A DNA stretch of 64,000 nucleotides. Source: Rahnella sp. AA (GTDB taxonomy: Bacteria > Pseudomonadota > Gammaproteobacteria > Enterobacterales > Enterobacteriaceae). Below, piece by piece: positions 28,067 to 36,404 of this stretch. The position numbers and the translations under genes are program-made. Where the stretch lies: contig NZ_PITQ01000001.1 in NCBI RefSeq assembly GCF_002834385.1, positions 682,001 through 746,000 on the forward strand. The letters run 5' to 3'. A model generated the notes under the pieces. That model searched no databases. It had not been told where the DNA came from and worked only from the letters and a program-made list of their open reading frames with translations. Within the stretch, counting starts at the first letter, position 1. Every line of letters starts with the position of its first letter.

Positions 28067-29354
28067 AGTGGCACTCCCCGTGTGCAGATAACTGAGGGTG
28101 ACAGCCGAAGTGATAGGCGCGCAAAACGTCCTGGATTTTGTCGATGATTAACGCCTGGGGATTGCTTTTCAGCTGGCCCGACATTACCCGTTCAAACTGA
28201 GCGGGCAGATATTGGCTTAGAAGGCCCAGGGGAATATCTGCAGATTGCAGATTGGCCATCAACACGTCCATTGCGCGATTGATCCTGGCATGTGGCCAGT
28301 AGTAACGAATGCGATCGGACAGGCTGAAATGCAGGTCGATAAGAGACAGGCTGAATGTCGGGTTGTAATACTTTTTCCAGTAACCCGGCTCATCCAGCAT
28401 GACGCCATCGATAACGGTGAGGATCTGACTGCGGGATTCCGGTGCAATTAACACCTGCTCAATGTTCGCCAGCGCAAAGATGGCTTCACGCAATGCAAAA
28501 GTTAGCGCCGGCCCGACTTTGAGGATCGCATAGTGATCCTTCACCAGATTGCGGTAGGACTCCCGGGTCTGATAGTCCGTGGAATGCGCTTCATAGACCA
28601 GTGGCGTCGTTTCAATATAGGCCGACAAATCTTTGGCAAGATCGGGCTGGTAGTGAATCACGCGGCTGTGATCGAACTCTACGCCCGGCTGAACCACAAC
28701 GGCGATGATCCGATCAATTGCTGCATCTAAACCCGCTTCACGAAAAGCCTGATGGTGCATATCCAACGTTGCTTTTGCGTCTTTTGCTTCAGTGACATGG
28801 ACATGCTGAATAGAGGATGCCTCACCGCCCGGCACCGGAACTTCAGTACCGATGACGTAGGTCAGTGACTGCTTTTGCTGCGGTGACGCGACGCGTTCCG
28901 CCACCTGACATAAGCGTGCTGCGCGTTGTGCTACGACGAAGGGATCCAAAGGAACAGGGTCGTCTGCGCAGGACATTGACGCATCCAGATGGATTTTACT
29001 GAAATCAGCTTCGACATAGCGGGCAATCAGCGTTTCCGCTTTTTCCATTGCGCTTTCTGAATTTTCGTTTTGCCAGCAATTTGGCCCAAGATGGTCTCCT
29101 CCCAAAATCAAACGCTGAACAGGAAAGCCGATTTTCTCTGCAATAGCGTGAACAAAATCTCGAAAATCGGCAGGCTGCATGCCGGTGTAGCCACCAAACT
29201 GATTCACCTGATTGGAGGTTGCCTCGATCAGGACTTTGTTGTTTGTATGCAAATCTTCCTGTAATGCGGCTTCAATAACTAAAGGATGTGCAGAACAGAC
29301 TGAGCAAATGCCAATGCTTTCGCCTTTCTTTTGTTTTTCGATGATGTCTTTCAT
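28059..29354 (-). CDS. gatZ: Tagatose-bisphosphate aldolase partner subunit GatZ
   Basis: 431 aa GatZ/KbaZ protein, needed for full activity and stability of GatY. The start is ATG 29354 with GGAGG eight bases upstream; reading to 29408 would enter the promoter. Family segments: [46 protein letters not shown]. It is the first gene of the operon, divergent from gatR. Confidence 0.92.
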   Translation of the reverse strand: MKDIIEKQKKGESIGICSVCSAHPLVIEAALQEDLHTNNKVLIEATSNQVNQFGGYTGMQPADFRDFVHAIAEKIGFPVQRLILGGDHLGPNCWQNENSESAMEKAETLIARYVEADFSKIHLDASMSCADDPVPLDPFVVAQRAARLCQVAERVASPQQKQSLTYVIGTEVPVPGGEASSIQHVHVTEAKDAKATLDMHHQAFREAGLDAAIDRIIAVVVQPGVEFDHSRVIHYQPDLAKDLSAYIETTPLVYEAHSTDYQTRESYRNLVKDHYAILKVGPALTFALREAIFALANIEQVLIAPESRSQILTVIDGVMLDEPGYWKKYYNPTFSLSLIDLHFSLSDRIRYYWPHARINRAMDVLMANLQSADIPLGLLSQYLPAQFERVMSGQLKSNPQALIIDKIQDVLRAYHFGCHPQLSAHGECHYA

Positions 29355-29389
29355 GTGGAGCCTCCGTTTATTTCCGAATATGCTCATCT

Positions 29390-29622
29390 CTTTTCGAAAG
29401 ACAAACAATAGCGTTTTCTGAATTTCGTGATAGAGATCGTAATACTTCGTAAGTTGATGGCATTCGTTTTCTTTCGAGTTTGGAGGTTTATCGAAAATAT
29501 AAAAGATAAAATTCGAGGTTATGGGTGAGGATGCAACATTTCACAACGTCAGAAATTTTTTCTCCTCATTGATATGTCTTTTGTTTACACTATGGGGAAT
29601 ATGACCTTTCGGATCGTCAATA
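29390..29622. promoter_or_regulatory. gatZ-gatR divergent control region with TTTCGA-type repeats
   Basis: Several copies of a TTTCGA/TCGAAA box are seen: TTTTCGAAAG near 29392, CTTTCGAG near 29472, ATCGAAAA near 29491 and CTTTCGGA near 29606. DeoR-family repressors commonly bind repeats of this type. No convincing CRP site was found. Confidence 0.5.
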
Positions 29623-30405
29623 ATGAATACTTACGATAGACGCAATAAAATCATTGGTTTAGTGAATGAAAATGGCAGCGTGCTAGTCTCTGAGCTTTCG
29701 AGTTCTTTCGGTGTATCGGAAGTTACAATTCGTTCAGATCTGGGATTGCTTGAGCAGAAAGGCGCATTGAGCCGCTTCCACGGTGGCGCGTCAAAGCGAG
29801 CTGCACAGCAGAAATCCTTACCGGATACTCAGCACGGTGAGATGGTGCTTGAAGAACGTTATCTTCAGGCAAGTGACCCGAAAAAGCGTATTGCTCAGGC
29901 TGCTGCAGGCATGATTAAGCCGGGTGATACCGTGATTATTGACAGTGGCAGCACGACAATGCTGCTGGCCGAAGAACTGGTAAAATCCGGTGACATAACG
30001 GTAATTACCAACAATTTGCCTGCAGCGTTCGTATTATCTGAAAACCCCGATATCACGCTGGTAGTCTGTGGCGGAACGCTGCGACATAAAACACGCTCTT
30101 TGCATGGAAACATTACGGAATATGCCTTGCAGGGAATTGTCGCCAATCTGATGTTTGTGGGCGCTGATGGCCTGGACGCTGCGACAGGCATTACCACATT
30201 TAACGAGGGCTACAGCATCAGCGGAATTATGGCCGCTGCCGCTCAGCAGGTTGTGGTTGTCACTGATTCCACTAAGTTTGGCCGTCGCGGATACAATCTG
30301 GTGCTGCCGATGGACAAAATCGACACGATTATTACGGACACGGATATCCGTGATGAAGCTTTGCAGGCGCTCAGGCAGACGTCAGCGAATCTCATGTTGG
30401 TGTAA
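29623..30405 (+). CDS. gatR: DeoR-family repressor of the galactitol operon, GatR
   Basis: 260 aa. The N-terminal DeoR helix-turn-helix is VLVSELSSSFGVSEVTIRSDL (about residues 20-40), followed by LEQKGALSRFHGGA. The C-terminal sugar-phosphate-sensing domain has IDSGSTTMLLAEEL and FVGADGLDAATGITTFN. It is divergent from gatZ, unlike E. coli where gatR ends the operon. The likely inducer is a galactitol-pathway phosphate. Confidence 0.88.
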   Translation: MNTYDRRNKIIGLVNENGSVLVSELSSSFGVSEVTIRSDLGLLEQKGALSRFHGGASKRAAQQKSLPDTQHGEMVLEERYLQASDPKKRIAQAAAGMIKPGDTVIIDSGSTTMLLAEELVKSGDITVITNNLPAAFVLSENPDITLVVCGGTLRHKTRSLHGNITEYALQGIVANLMFVGADGLDAATGITTFNEGYSISGIMAAAAQQVVVVTDSTKFGRRGYNLVLPMDKIDTIITDTDIRDEALQALRQTSANLMLV

Positions 30406-30597
30406 CCCTTTCAGATAACGTTTTATTGACGAGGCTGACTGTAGGCTGAAAGCCGGATCAGTGAAACGGGAAGGTTTGAGGATTGCGGAGGTTCACGAAA
30501 ACAATCTTCTGAATTGCAGTTTCTGGCAGGTGGTATTGGAATCCGTCCCGCAAATATTGAGCCGCATGGTTAGCCACATGCGGCCTGATGAAGGGAA

Positions 30598-31377
30598 TTA
30601 CGGCTTTTTGGTATAGACCTCAAACGTGAAGTATTTCTTTTCCAACGTCTGGTAAGTCCCGTTTTTATGGATTTCTGCCAGAGCATTATTGATAAGTGTC
30701 AGGTGCGCCTGATCATCCTTACGCAGGCCGATAGCCGTTCCTTCGCCCAGATAACGGGTGTCGTTTAACGGCTCGCCAGCAAAGGCATAATCTTTGCCTT
30801 CAGGCGTTTTCAGAAAGCCGGTTTCGGCCGCCGCCGCGTTCGTCAGGGTTACGTCAATACGGCCAGATGCCAGGTCCTGATTCACAAAATCCTGATTCTG
30901 ATAAGAGACGACATTCACACCTTTCTTCTGCCATTCGCCTTGCGCATAAGCTTCCTGCGTTGTCCCCTGAGCAACACCGACGGTTTTGCCTTTGAGCGAT
31001 TCTGCCGTAGGTTGCAGGCCACTGCCTTTTTTCGCAATCAGCACACTGGGAACGTGATAAAGCATGTCGGAGAACGTGACCTGAGTTTTACGTTTTGGGG
31101 TCATCGACATTGCAGAGAGCACGGCATCAAATTTTTTGGCATTCAGGGCTGGAATAATGCCGTCATACGCAGTTTCAACCCACTCACATTTAACCTGAGC
31201 CTGCTGACAGATTGCGTTGCCCAGATCGATATCAAAACCGACCAATTTGCCATCCGGGGATTTGGACTCAAAAGGGGGAAACGACGGATCCACGCCGAAA
31301 CGCAATGTCGTCTCAGCCTGCGCAAAACCGCTGGTAGCCGCCAGCGTTGCGATGGCCAGCAATATGTTTTTCTTCAC
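30598..31377 (-). CDS. Periplasmic basic-amino-acid-binding protein (ArgT/HisJ-like)
   Basis: 259 aa from GTG 31377 (AGGAGA ribosome site six bases upstream), which gives a normal signal peptide (KKNILLAIATLAATSGFAQA, cut before ETTLRF). It is a family 3 binding protein: GVDPSFPPFESKSPDGKLVG, DIDLGNAICQ, GIIPALNAKKFDAVLSAMSM, VGVAQGTTQEAYA. These are close to lysine/arginine/ornithine and histidine binders. No permease genes are adjacent. Confidence 0.88.
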   Translation of the reverse strand: MKKNILLAIATLAATSGFAQAETTLRFGVDPSFPPFESKSPDGKLVGFDIDLGNAICQQAQVKCEWVETAYDGIIPALNAKKFDAVLSAMSMTPKRKTQVTFSDMLYHVPSVLIAKKGSGLQPTAESLKGKTVGVAQGTTQEAYAQGEWQKKGVNVVSYQNQDFVNQDLASGRIDVTLTNAAAAETGFLKTPEGKDYAFAGEPLNDTRYLGEGTAIGLRKDDQAHLTLINNALAEIHKNGTYQTLEKKYFTFEVYTKKP

Positions 31378-31642
31378 AAGTAATCTCCTGATGGTACTAA
31401 AAAACAAACCCCCGCAGCTAAAGGCGAGGGTAAAAGTAGTGCTTCTTTGTTTCGAATATGACGACTCAGGCAGACGGGGTCAAGCGCCAAACATCTGTGC
31501 AAAACGGGCAAAAGTTGAAGATGGCAGCAATCAGAGATCTGGCCGCTATGGAAAACGAATATGGGCCGAAATGGATGAGGTTAATGTCGTGTTATGGATA
31601 AAAAACAAAAGGATAGGCTGCGATTGGTTTACCGGAGGAGTT

Positions 31643-31727
31643 GCAATAAAAAAGCCGCAAACCCTTGCGGGCTGCGGCTTTCTTTGCAGTAACGGCCTTA
31701 TCTGGTAATAACCGAAACCTTGTTTGG
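31643..31727. repeat. Left attachment site of the ssrA island
   Basis: 85-bp copy of the right repeat at 42415-42499, with one mismatch (A at 31688, G at 42460). It contains the ssrA terminator hairpin and ends exactly at TGG, the complement of the encoded CCA of tmRNA. It therefore marks the far end of the integrated element. Confidence 0.9.
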
Positions 31728-31799
31728 CTGGGGGAAGTTGATTTATTTATTCAACTAACTGAAAATATTAACATTAATTAATTTCATTTTTTATAAATA

Positions 31800-31819
31800 G
31801 TCCCAAATGTAGTCCCAAA
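31800..31819. promoter_or_regulatory. Probable integrase arm sites, left end
   Basis: GTCCCAAA occurs at 31800-31807 and 31812-31819, a 12-bp period. The same pair with the same spacing lies at the right end upstream of int (42357-42376). Between the left repeat and the terminase gene (31728-31867) nothing else is seen. Confidence 0.62.
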
Positions 31820-31867
31820 ATATTATGTGAGCTTTTTTGTAGTGAGTATTCCTCAAAAGAATGAGCC

Positions 31868-32767
31868 TTATTTCATAATTTTTTTATATGTATCAAGGCT
31901 TTCTTCCGGTGTAATTTGCGACAGAATAAGACTGAGAGCCAAAGTTTTCTCATCACTAACCATTTTTGATGAGTTATCTAAAAGCCCTGCATATTTTGCT
32001 AAAAGATAAAGTGCCTGCATTTTATCGTGCATTAAAATTTCTGCGCCAGCAGGCGTTCTCTTAACTCCGGCGAAAAGGCTTCTCGCAGCGCCAGAAAGAT
32101 CACGGGTATCACAAAGAAAAACCTCTCCGACTCCTTCACCCGCACAACTCTGGCAATACGGGTTAGGGTCAACTGTCGGATCCCAGGGATTATCCGGCCA
32201 GCATTCACGGCAATTCACGCGGCGGTATTGCGTCAGCTCGTTCGGATCGGCGGTTACAATGTTCCATAGCTGGCACATTACATCATCAATGCTAAGCCTG
32301 AGCGAAAACAGCCGGTCTTTCATGGCTGCCTGGATTGCATGATTGACCTTAACATTTCTATACAGACGTGAGGCGGCTGCGTAAAGAGAAGCAGGAGAGC
32401 AAGCGTAACCAGCACGGCGATATGCAGCAGACTTATTCAGGTCTTTTAGATATTCATATACAAAGCGCACCTGCATATCATTAAGCCCGTATTCATTGAG
32501 CTGCATGGTTTTCGGTGATTCGAAATCTGCGTAGTGGGGTGGTGATTGATTCTTTGATTTTGAGATAAGAACTTCATGAAGTGAGGCTGATTCATTTGGT
32601 ATTTGCTGCGTACTTTCTGCGTACCTGCTTTCGCGTACCCAACCACCTGCCTTAGCGCGCTTCCTGATAGCTCCTTCACTGAGACCATACTTTTTGCCCA
32701 AGCCTCTGAGGGATAGTTGGGTTGTGGTGTAGTCGTAGTGGAGATAGTGATATGAGACTTTTTTCAT
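31868..32767 (-). CDS. Phage-type terminase small subunit
   Basis: 299 aa. N-terminal helix-turn-helix-like segment (TTQLSLRGLGKKYGLSEGAI, about residues 14-34). The Terminase_2 core is YGLNDMQVRFVYEYLKDLNK then AAYRRAGYACS at about 93-123. A zinc-binding-like C186-x2-C189 and C205-x2-C208 pair follows (NCRECW, YCQSCAGEGVGE). Small terminases choose the DNA to be packaged. There is no large subunit or virion gene here, so the protein probably redirects a helper phage's packaging machine to the island. GGAGGAG ribosome site. Confidence 0.82.
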   Translation of the reverse strand: MKKVSYHYLHYDYTTTQLSLRGLGKKYGLSEGAIRKRAKAGGWVRESRYAESTQQIPNESASLHEVLISKSKNQSPPHYADFESPKTMQLNEYGLNDMQVRFVYEYLKDLNKSAAYRRAGYACSPASLYAAASRLYRNVKVNHAIQAAMKDRLFSLRLSIDDVMCQLWNIVTADPNELTQYRRVNCRECWPDNPWDPTVDPNPYCQSCAGEGVGEVFLCDTRDLSGAARSLFAGVKRTPAGAEILMHDKMQALYLLAKYAGLLDNSSKMVSDEKTLALSLILSQITPEESLDTYKKIMK

Positions 32768-32783
32768 TTCTCCTCCATGATTA

Positions 32784-35663
32784 CTACTTTAACTTCGGAG
32801 CTTGTTCTGAAAACATTTTTTCCCAGCTTAATTGCCAGTTTTCACTAAGTGAGAATTTTTTAAATTTGTGATGTAGGCCATCTCTTACCAATAACCAATC
32901 TTGAGATAATAAGCTTTTACTTCTCAGTGCGCGAGAAACATTGTTTGTGAACTTATTATTATCCTCTGATACTATTTTTTCATTTATAATCGAGGTTATC
33001 TCTACCCCCATGCTAGTTTCAAATCCTTGAACAGCTCTTATTACTAATGATACAAATATAAGTGGAACATATTCTGAATGAATTAGCATTGCTTCTTCTA
33101 ATTTAGAAGGAACAAGATGGGATAAATCGCTCTCATTCTCTAGCCCAGATGAAGGTTCGTCAGAAAATGCGAGAGCATACTGGTCGGGGGAGTTTATTTT
33201 TATCACACACTCTGTTTTATTGAATATATTTACAATTTGAGCTGCTATTTTCGAAACTCTTTTTTCAGTTAGATTAATGTCTTGTTTATTCCTTAGTTCG
33301 GTTAATGATAGTTTTTCTCTTTCATATTCAGAAGATAAATATTGAGCAGATGTTTTTGCCATATTACTTTCAATTATAAGGCTGATGCCGTCTGTGCTTA
33401 TTGTTGATGTGTTGGTATCACACACACATGCTGAAATTATTTCAAAATCCTTTTTTATTTCATCGTATGGTTTTTTTTCATGAAATGGTAAATCAATAGA
33501 TATTAAGGCGATATAGATTGGAGTGTGGCAAATGTCTAATATCAAAGATACCCCTAGTGGGGTTATCCTGAATGAATGTTCTTTGCAAATGTTATATTCA
33601 TATATAAGATCGCTATCAGAGGGGATTTCAATACATTCAATAATCCTTTCTTCAATAGAAGACTCTAATGTTTTTGTTATCCAATCTTTTCTATAGCCAT
33701 ATAAAAGTGCGAAGTTTACTATTCTTTCTAATGTAATCCCTTTTGATATTTCACCTTGCGTAATGGCATCATGCAAAAATGATAGTATGCGCAGTTTAAG
33801 AAAATAGCATTGATTTACATTGTCATAGGGTTTGAAAATATTGGGTATAAAAGTATTCTCTCCCAACTCTATATTACTCATTAATGCTGATATCGTTTCA
33901 GTTTTGTTCCAAGGTGAAGTATTGGACCCGAGTTGTCCGTGAACTCTTTTTACAAGTTGATAGAATGTACGAACATTATGCCATGATACCGAAGATAAAA
34001 TCTCAAGCACCGAAGCTGCATCTCTGGATGTTTGAAGATTATTCCTAAGAGTGTCTGCATGTGTTTGCATAGTGGAAATAAATTCTTTTATATCGTACTT
34101 TCTTCTCCAGTCTTTTATTCTAAAATCTGTTTCTATAAAGTCTTTTATATATCTTACTCTCGATGAAATTAACTTTCCAAAGTCGGGAGCTTTTAAGTGA
34201 ATTATTTTATCTTCAGGTCTAACGTCGAGAAAACCCTTATCTTTATTCCTAAAGAAAGTAAACTCTCTTAAGGTGATTATTACCGTTGCACCGGATTCAT
34301 TAGAGATTAAATGTGAGAGGGCATAAATTTCTTCTTGAAAACTTTCGGAAGCACGATCAACATTATCAAGAATTAATATTACAGCTTTCCCTTCATTAGT
34401 CCTTTTTTTGAATATTCTTAATACCATATTCTGATGGTTAGAACTTTCCTTGTCTAGTAATTCTGCTTCTTTGATGAAAAATATACTTTTGTCTTGCTCA
34501 AAAAGTTCTTTATATGCACCATTTTTAAGGATTTTTAATTCATGAGAAAATGTATTTCTAAGTTCATCTAAAGAAAATTCTTCGGGATAGTTTATTTTAA
34601 CTTCTTTGTATAAATACTCAAAAACGATTGATTTGGCATCAACTGTTCTTTTTGATACATCGTTAATAAGATCAATTATAATTGGTGTTGCATATGTGTT
34701 TTTAGCCTGCCTAGCTTCAACTAAGCATTTTGTAACCAAAGTACTTTTGCCACACCCTACAGCACCAGTAATTATTATTACTTTTCCATAATGTTGGCTC
34801 AAGAGAAAATCCTTACTTTCTGAAGGATTAAAATCGTGAGTGCCATTTGGAAGATAGCTTGGTGTAGAGTCCTTCAACACTCTCTTTAATTCACCTTTGA
34901 ATTGATCAAGTTTAGAGTCTGATACGAAACAGTGTTCTAACATATTTCTTTGATTTGTATCTGTAATTTGAGAAAAGAAACTTTGATAAAACTCATCTAG
35001 CCAAATATCATTGTTTCCATTTTGCCATTTCAAAGCGCCGTATGTATTTCTTAAAATATGACATACTTCTGAAGGTTTATGATTTATGTCTGAAAGATAA
35101 ATATCTAATGTATTTTCTGATATTGCTTTTTTTGATATTAAGTTCCACATTAAATCAAAGGCAAAGTCCTCACTGAAAATATTTCCAAAATATATCCCTT
35201 TCATATTATCAATGGTTCTTCCAGGTTTAGGAAGCATAGGGCAAACTATCCATTCCCCGCCGTTGGTTAATACGGCATGAGAAACGGCTTTGTCAACGCA
35301 ATAACGCTGCGCTTGCTCAATCACATCTGAAAGTGGTTTTTTAAATGCATTTTTAAAATAAGAAACATAATATTCATTAGATTTTGCTGTTCGAATAGGA
35401 TAACCGAAAGTGATACCATTCTTCTTAGCTTCCACAATTAACTTTGGATTGTTATTAATTGAGAGCATGTAATCAGAGTAACCAGCCGCTCCGCAGTACG
35501 TTTCTGGGTTGAATTCTTCACTGTTCCAGCCAAGTAGATTAAGAATTCGGTCAATTATTAGTAGCCTTGCAGTTGCTTCATTAGCCTCGTGAATTTTATC
35601 TTTATATGAGGAAAATTCATTTTGAAGTATTTTGAATTTTTTTAGAGCAGTTTCCCTATCCAT
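32784..35663 (-). CDS. HsdR_N-like nuclease fused to STAND/AAA-type P-loop NTPase, putative phage defence
   Basis: 959 aa and strongly AT-rich compared with its neighbours. The N-terminal part looks like the type I restriction HsdR_N nuclease: DRILNLLGWN, GYSDYML with D64, and LIVEAKK with E78 and K80, a D-x13-ExK active site. A P-loop domain follows: Walker A GAVGCGKST at 300-308 and Walker B ILILDNVDRAS (D433, D436), then ATVIITLREF. The long C-terminal half is unrecognised and mostly helical, a possible sensor. Nuclease plus STAND-type NTPase is an Avs-like design, so abortive phage defence is a reasonable inference. AGGAG ribosome site; a hairpin separates it from the Ner gene. Confidence 0.75.
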   Translation of the reverse strand: MDRETALKKFKILQNEFSSYKDKIHEANEATARLLIIDRILNLLGWNSEEFNPETYCGAAGYSDYMLSINNNPKLIVEAKKNGITFGYPIRTAKSNEYYVSYFKNAFKKPLSDVIEQAQRYCVDKAVSHAVLTNGGEWIVCPMLPKPGRTIDNMKGIYFGNIFSEDFAFDLMWNLISKKAISENTLDIYLSDINHKPSEVCHILRNTYGALKWQNGNNDIWLDEFYQSFFSQITDTNQRNMLEHCFVSDSKLDQFKGELKRVLKDSTPSYLPNGTHDFNPSESKDFLLSQHYGKVIIITGAVGCGKSTLVTKCLVEARQAKNTYATPIIIDLINDVSKRTVDAKSIVFEYLYKEVKINYPEEFSLDELRNTFSHELKILKNGAYKELFEQDKSIFFIKEAELLDKESSNHQNMVLRIFKKRTNEGKAVILILDNVDRASESFQEEIYALSHLISNESGATVIITLREFTFFRNKDKGFLDVRPEDKIIHLKAPDFGKLISSRVRYIKDFIETDFRIKDWRRKYDIKEFISTMQTHADTLRNNLQTSRDAASVLEILSSVSWHNVRTFYQLVKRVHGQLGSNTSPWNKTETISALMSNIELGENTFIPNIFKPYDNVNQCYFLKLRILSFLHDAITQGEISKGITLERIVNFALLYGYRKDWITKTLESSIEERIIECIEIPSDSDLIYEYNICKEHSFRITPLGVSLILDICHTPIYIALISIDLPFHEKKPYDEIKKDFEIISACVCDTNTSTISTDGISLIIESNMAKTSAQYLSSEYEREKLSLTELRNKQDINLTEKRVSKIAAQIVNIFNKTECVIKINSPDQYALAFSDEPSSGLENESDLSHLVPSKLEEAMLIHSEYVPLIFVSLVIRAVQGFETSMGVEITSIINEKIVSEDNNKFTNNVSRALRSKSLLSQDWLLVRDGLHHKFKKFSLSENWQLSWEKMFSEQAPKLK

Positions 35664-35790
35664 GAAAACTCCTTAGGCAATGTCAAGTAATCAGAGTCTA
35701 TCAGGCAGATTTTAGGAGTCAAATGCTCAAAAACTGAAAAGGCATTCTAAGATGCGTGAGTTGGATAATTTGAAACGCACCGAGATGGGA

Positions 35791-35821
35791 AAGTTAAGCA
35801 ACAATATTTGCTGCTTAACTT
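35791..35821 (-). terminator. Hairpin between the Ner-like and nuclease-NTPase genes
   Basis: AAGTTAAGCA (35791-35800) and TGCTTAACTT (35812-35821) are perfectly complementary. It separates replication/control genes from the cargo gene, which then needs its own promoter in 35664-35790. The T-run is weak. Confidence 0.5.
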
Positions 35822-35837
35822 TTGTTTAAAATATTAT

Positions 35838-36068
35838 CTAATCAAAAATATCTTTCTTATGAGTGGGGTTATACCGACTCGGCCAAATCACCTCCGGCCT
35901 CACACCTATAACCTCCGCAATCAACCGTTCACCCTTCGGCCATTTCCGCGTTAACGCATTCGCCAGCGTCGACGAACTGAGGCCAGCCAGGCGGGAAACC
36001 GCTGCCATTGTGGTGCCTTTTTTCTTGATTGCGGCAATGATGTCCGCGCTGTGCCAGTCCTGATTCAT
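35838..36068 (-). CDS. Ner/Nlp-like DNA-binding protein
   Basis: 76 aa from ATG 36068 (AGGAG seven bases upstream). It is nearly all a helix-turn-helix of the Mu Ner / SfsB type: DWHSADIIAAIKKKGTTMAAV, then SRLAGLSSSTLANAL and VIGVRPEVIWPSRY. Such proteins repress early phage promoters. It lies next to the iteron region and is likely the island's switch or copy-control regulator. Confidence 0.82.
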   Translation of the reverse strand: MNQDWHSADIIAAIKKKGTTMAAVSRLAGLSSSTLANALTRKWPKGERLIAEVIGVRPEVIWPSRYNPTHKKDIFD

Positions 36069-36126
36069 GGTCAAACTCCTTTTTTAAAACTAATTTAGGG
36101 TTTTTCTATATATAAGCAAAAGTGGG

Positions 36127-36379
36127 TCGGTTCAGTCAGTTCAATCGGTTCACTTTATTAATTCACTGATATAAATGAATTAATTCTGATTATTTGAACT
36201 GACTTTGGCGTTTTTCAGAGTCGGTTCAAAACCTGTTAAGTCGGTTCACTGAAAATCGCTTGTTATGGCAGGTCGGTTCAAATAGCACTAAGTCGGTTCA
36301 AGGTCGGTTCAGAATCCTTAAAAAAATCCTTACGGAACATGCCAATACAATATTGAACCGACTGAACTGACTGAACCGA
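36127..36379. other. Iteron array, probable island replication origin
   Basis: TCGGTTCA occurs exactly seven times in direct orientation (starts 36127, 36145, 36221, 36241, 36273, 36293, 36304) and twice inverted (TGAACCGA at 36354 and 36372). One-base variants are at 36136, 36195 and 36363. A very AT-rich stretch lies between. P4 replication uses iterons bound by the alpha primase-helicase, whose counterpart is encoded immediately downstream (36405-39023). It is very likely an origin, with the Ner-like promoter overlapping it. Confidence 0.72.
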
Positions 36380-36404
36380 CCTACTTTCTTCACATGTGAG
36401 ACTT

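Noticed and set aside
29409-29622. CRP site in front of gatZ
   Set aside because: CGTGATAGAGATCGTA near 29427 matches only half of the consensus.
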